A DNA stretch of 64,000 nt from Ulota crispa. Lineage: Eukaryota > Streptophyta > Bryopsida > Orthotrichales > Orthotrichaceae. Shown piece after piece: positions 62,501 through 64,000 of this stretch (positions are counted from its first letter, which is position 1; every line of letters begins with the position of its first letter). Under the pieces are notes generated by a model that saw nothing but the letters and a program-made list of their open reading frames with translations, searched no databases and was not told where the DNA came from. The stretch covers positions 17,694,002 through 17,758,001 of the forward strand of contig OY987242.1 of NCBI GenBank assembly GCA_963920765.1. Direction: 5' to 3'. The position numbers and the translations under genes were made by a program.

Positions 62501-63388
62501 AGTAATCATCATCAATGTAGTCCTCCAATTGCTCTGACAGCCAGTCATCGAGATTATCCTCCAGATATCTACATCTTGGTCAAAGTGAAACCCATTGAAA
62601 ACTTCACACAGACTATTGGACAGAGTAATAGTGTAGAAAGCATGTCTTTTTCTTAATTTCCAAGCAAGTTTTCAATAAAACCTTAATACACAAGGGAAAG
62701 GATACTCCATGCAGTATACAAGGCCCCCGTTCGGCCCAAGTTTCAGTTCCTCCATCACATCTTCTAAAGATACCAGCTCTCGGATGTCTGCATGCAGCAC
62801 ACAGCCACACTCGGGCACATTAATATGTGCTTCACTCAAAAGTTTCTGGATTTCCCTTCCGCTTCCTGTTAAAAAGGCCTATGAAAAAATTACAATTGGA
62901 TTACAATCAGGCTTTTTTTTTTCATTTTTTGAAAAGTGTGAAAGTGGCGATTTAAAATGTTTAAGTGGTGCTCCAGATTTCAACATTCATCCACATATTG
63001 AATAGAAAATATCACATTAGTACATACTACATGCATATAATTTGGTTTTCATCCACAATTTAGCAATTTCATCCAGGTTTTTTTTTAAAAATTTAAGCCT
63101 TTTGGCGATTTCGTCCAAGCTTTTTGGCATTTTTTTGACATTTTTTAGCCAGACTACTTTTTTTGGTGCAATCTGGCACCAGAAAACAAAAAAAAAAGAT
63201 CCCTGAAATTACACTTGCATACAGCCCTCTAACAAGCAAAGCTACAAAACCTCAAGAACGGCCTTACAAAAATACTCACCGATAGAGACGGGGTACTCAA
63301 AGTGATCGGCAGCAGGATCCAAGTTCACCACGTGGACAGTTCTACCGATACTCTGGCAATGCTCGAAAACATTCTTACAGTAGGTCGA
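59527..63388 (-). CDS. GPN3: GPN-loop GTPase 3 (partial: exon 1 lies beyond the right edge)
   Basis: Eight minus-strand exons with consistent phases: 63388-63280, 62787-62706, 62568-62483, 61112-61009, 60872-60742, 60487-60394, 59958-59903 and 59626-59527, giving 253 residues to the stop. GPN3 is a cytosolic GTPase that, with GPN1, is needed for assembly and nuclear import of RNA polymerase II. Visible signatures are [20 protein letters not shown] (just after the P-loop), [23 protein letters not shown], the defining [13 protein letters not shown] loop, [15 protein letters not shown] (G3), [20 protein letters not shown] and the NVLTKVDLL base-recognition motif, then [17 protein letters not shown] and an acidic C-terminus. 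The missing first exon should hold the start and P-loop, about 20 residues. Intron 3 carries a Mutator-like MITE, and the first intron a Stowaway. Confidence 0.96.
61988..62326. mobile_element. Mutator-like MITE in a GPN3 intron, exact 9-bp duplication (339 bp)
   Basis: Long inverted ends of about 110 bp start GGGAAAATTTCATGRATACCC and stay nearly identical through TCAGAAATATCACAAATACCC. TTATTTTTA flanks it identically at 61979-61987 and 62327-62335. The centre has a 26-bp tandem duplication (CCCTTCTTCCTTTGTGTACA). Its ORFs are artefacts of the inverted structure. Confidence 0.93.
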
Positions 63389-63494
63389 CTGCAACAAACA
63401 ATCAGAACAGATTTCCAACATCTGAAAACCTAAACGACATCACTCGCTTCACAAGAGAAAAAAAGAAGTCCTCACATAAAAGCTCTTCCAAATA

Positions 63495-64000
63495 CTCCCT
63501 CTGTCCCAATATAAAGCTCCAAATTAGGCATAGTTCTTGTCCCACTAAAAAGCTTTGTTTTGCTACTTTCAAGTGCTAAGAAAGTGTATGTCATATTAAA
63601 TGATCTCATGGGGGGGCAAGTTAAGAGATTAGGGAGTATTCCTCTCATAGCAAGCTTGACCTTGCCCATATGAGGTACCATTGTTGCTACAAATTTTTAA
63701 ATCATCAATAATGAGGAGCTAACAACATGCACAAATATGGTACTTTTTGCATGGAATTTGGGTGCCCAAAAAACAACATCAAAGCTAGAGATTTTGTATA
63801 CATTTGGTAGATGGTATATTGATTCCAAAATGCATTTGTCACTAGCACAATGACTAATATAATGAGGAGCTGGCAGCATTCACAAACTATGCACAAATTT
63901 GGTACTTTTTGCATGGAATTTGGGTGTCAAAATGGCAACATAAAAACTTGAGATTTCGCAGACATTTGGTAGGTAATATATTGATTCTAGAATGCATTTT
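63495..64000. mobile_element. Stowaway MITE, second copy, running off the right edge
   Basis: It begins CTCCCTCTGTCCCAATATAA after TA at 63493-63494 and is collinear with 47030-47611 (GGCATAGTTCTTGTCCCAC, GATCTCATGGGGG, TTTGCATGGAATTTGGGTG). It lies in the GPN3 intron upstream of the first visible exon. The right end is outside the window. Confidence 0.85.

Overview
This is nuclear genomic DNA from a plant. The evidence is split genes with GT-AG introns, plant telomere-type AAACCCTA motifs upstream of a gene, Stowaway-, Mutator- and hAT-like MITEs with target-site duplications (TSDs), a Ty1/copia fragment, and long AT-rich intergenic DNA. A WASH-complex FAM21-like gene argues against a typical flowering plant; a non-seed land plant such as a lycophyte or bryophyte is my inference, at low certainty. 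No bacterial, organellar or CRISPR features were seen. Most apparent ORFs are chance or repeat-derived; the real genes appear only once exons are joined.

Five genes can be reconstructed. On the + strand: a FAM136A-like mitochondrial intermembrane-space protein (3454-5634), a FAM21/WASHC2-like WASH-complex subunit (24317-29443), and DPM2, the small subunit of dolichol-phosphate mannose synthase (54980-55606). On the - strand: the N-terminal 494 residues of a probable SNF2-RING helicase of the CHR27/CHR28 (FRG) type (38590-41112, cut off at a 200-N gap), and the GPN-loop GTPase GPN3 (59527-63388, first exon beyond the right edge). They are unrelated housekeeping functions with no operon-like logic. 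Three weak gene fragments are also listed (554-603, 46028-46186, 51957-52009).

The rest is repeat landscape. The dominant component is a family of non-autonomous elements bounded by TTAA and carrying CCCCTRAAGG-type terminal inverted repeats (TIRs), in a short form (about 180-225 bp) and a long form (about 910-940 bp). The architecture resembles piggyBac. Around ten copies or fragments lie between 2.5 and 59 kb, several next to genes. Other elements include MITEs with exact 8-10 bp or TA TSDs, large fold-back elements at 31.6-33.5 kb, long hairpins at 19.8, 48.2 and 54.4 kb, a decayed copia element at 41.9-43.8 kb beside a doubled inverted array, and tandem or simple repeats.

Layout: 1-3 kb repeats and gene edge; 3-5.7 kb FAM136A; 5.7-24 kb AT-rich repeats; 24-29.5 kb FAM21; 30-38 kb nested transposons; gap at 38,244; 38.5-41.1 kb helicase N-terminus; 41.6-49.2 kb satellites, copia and MITEs; 49-54.9 kb mostly empty; 55-55.6 kb DPM2; 59.5-64 kb GPN3 with MITEs in its introns.
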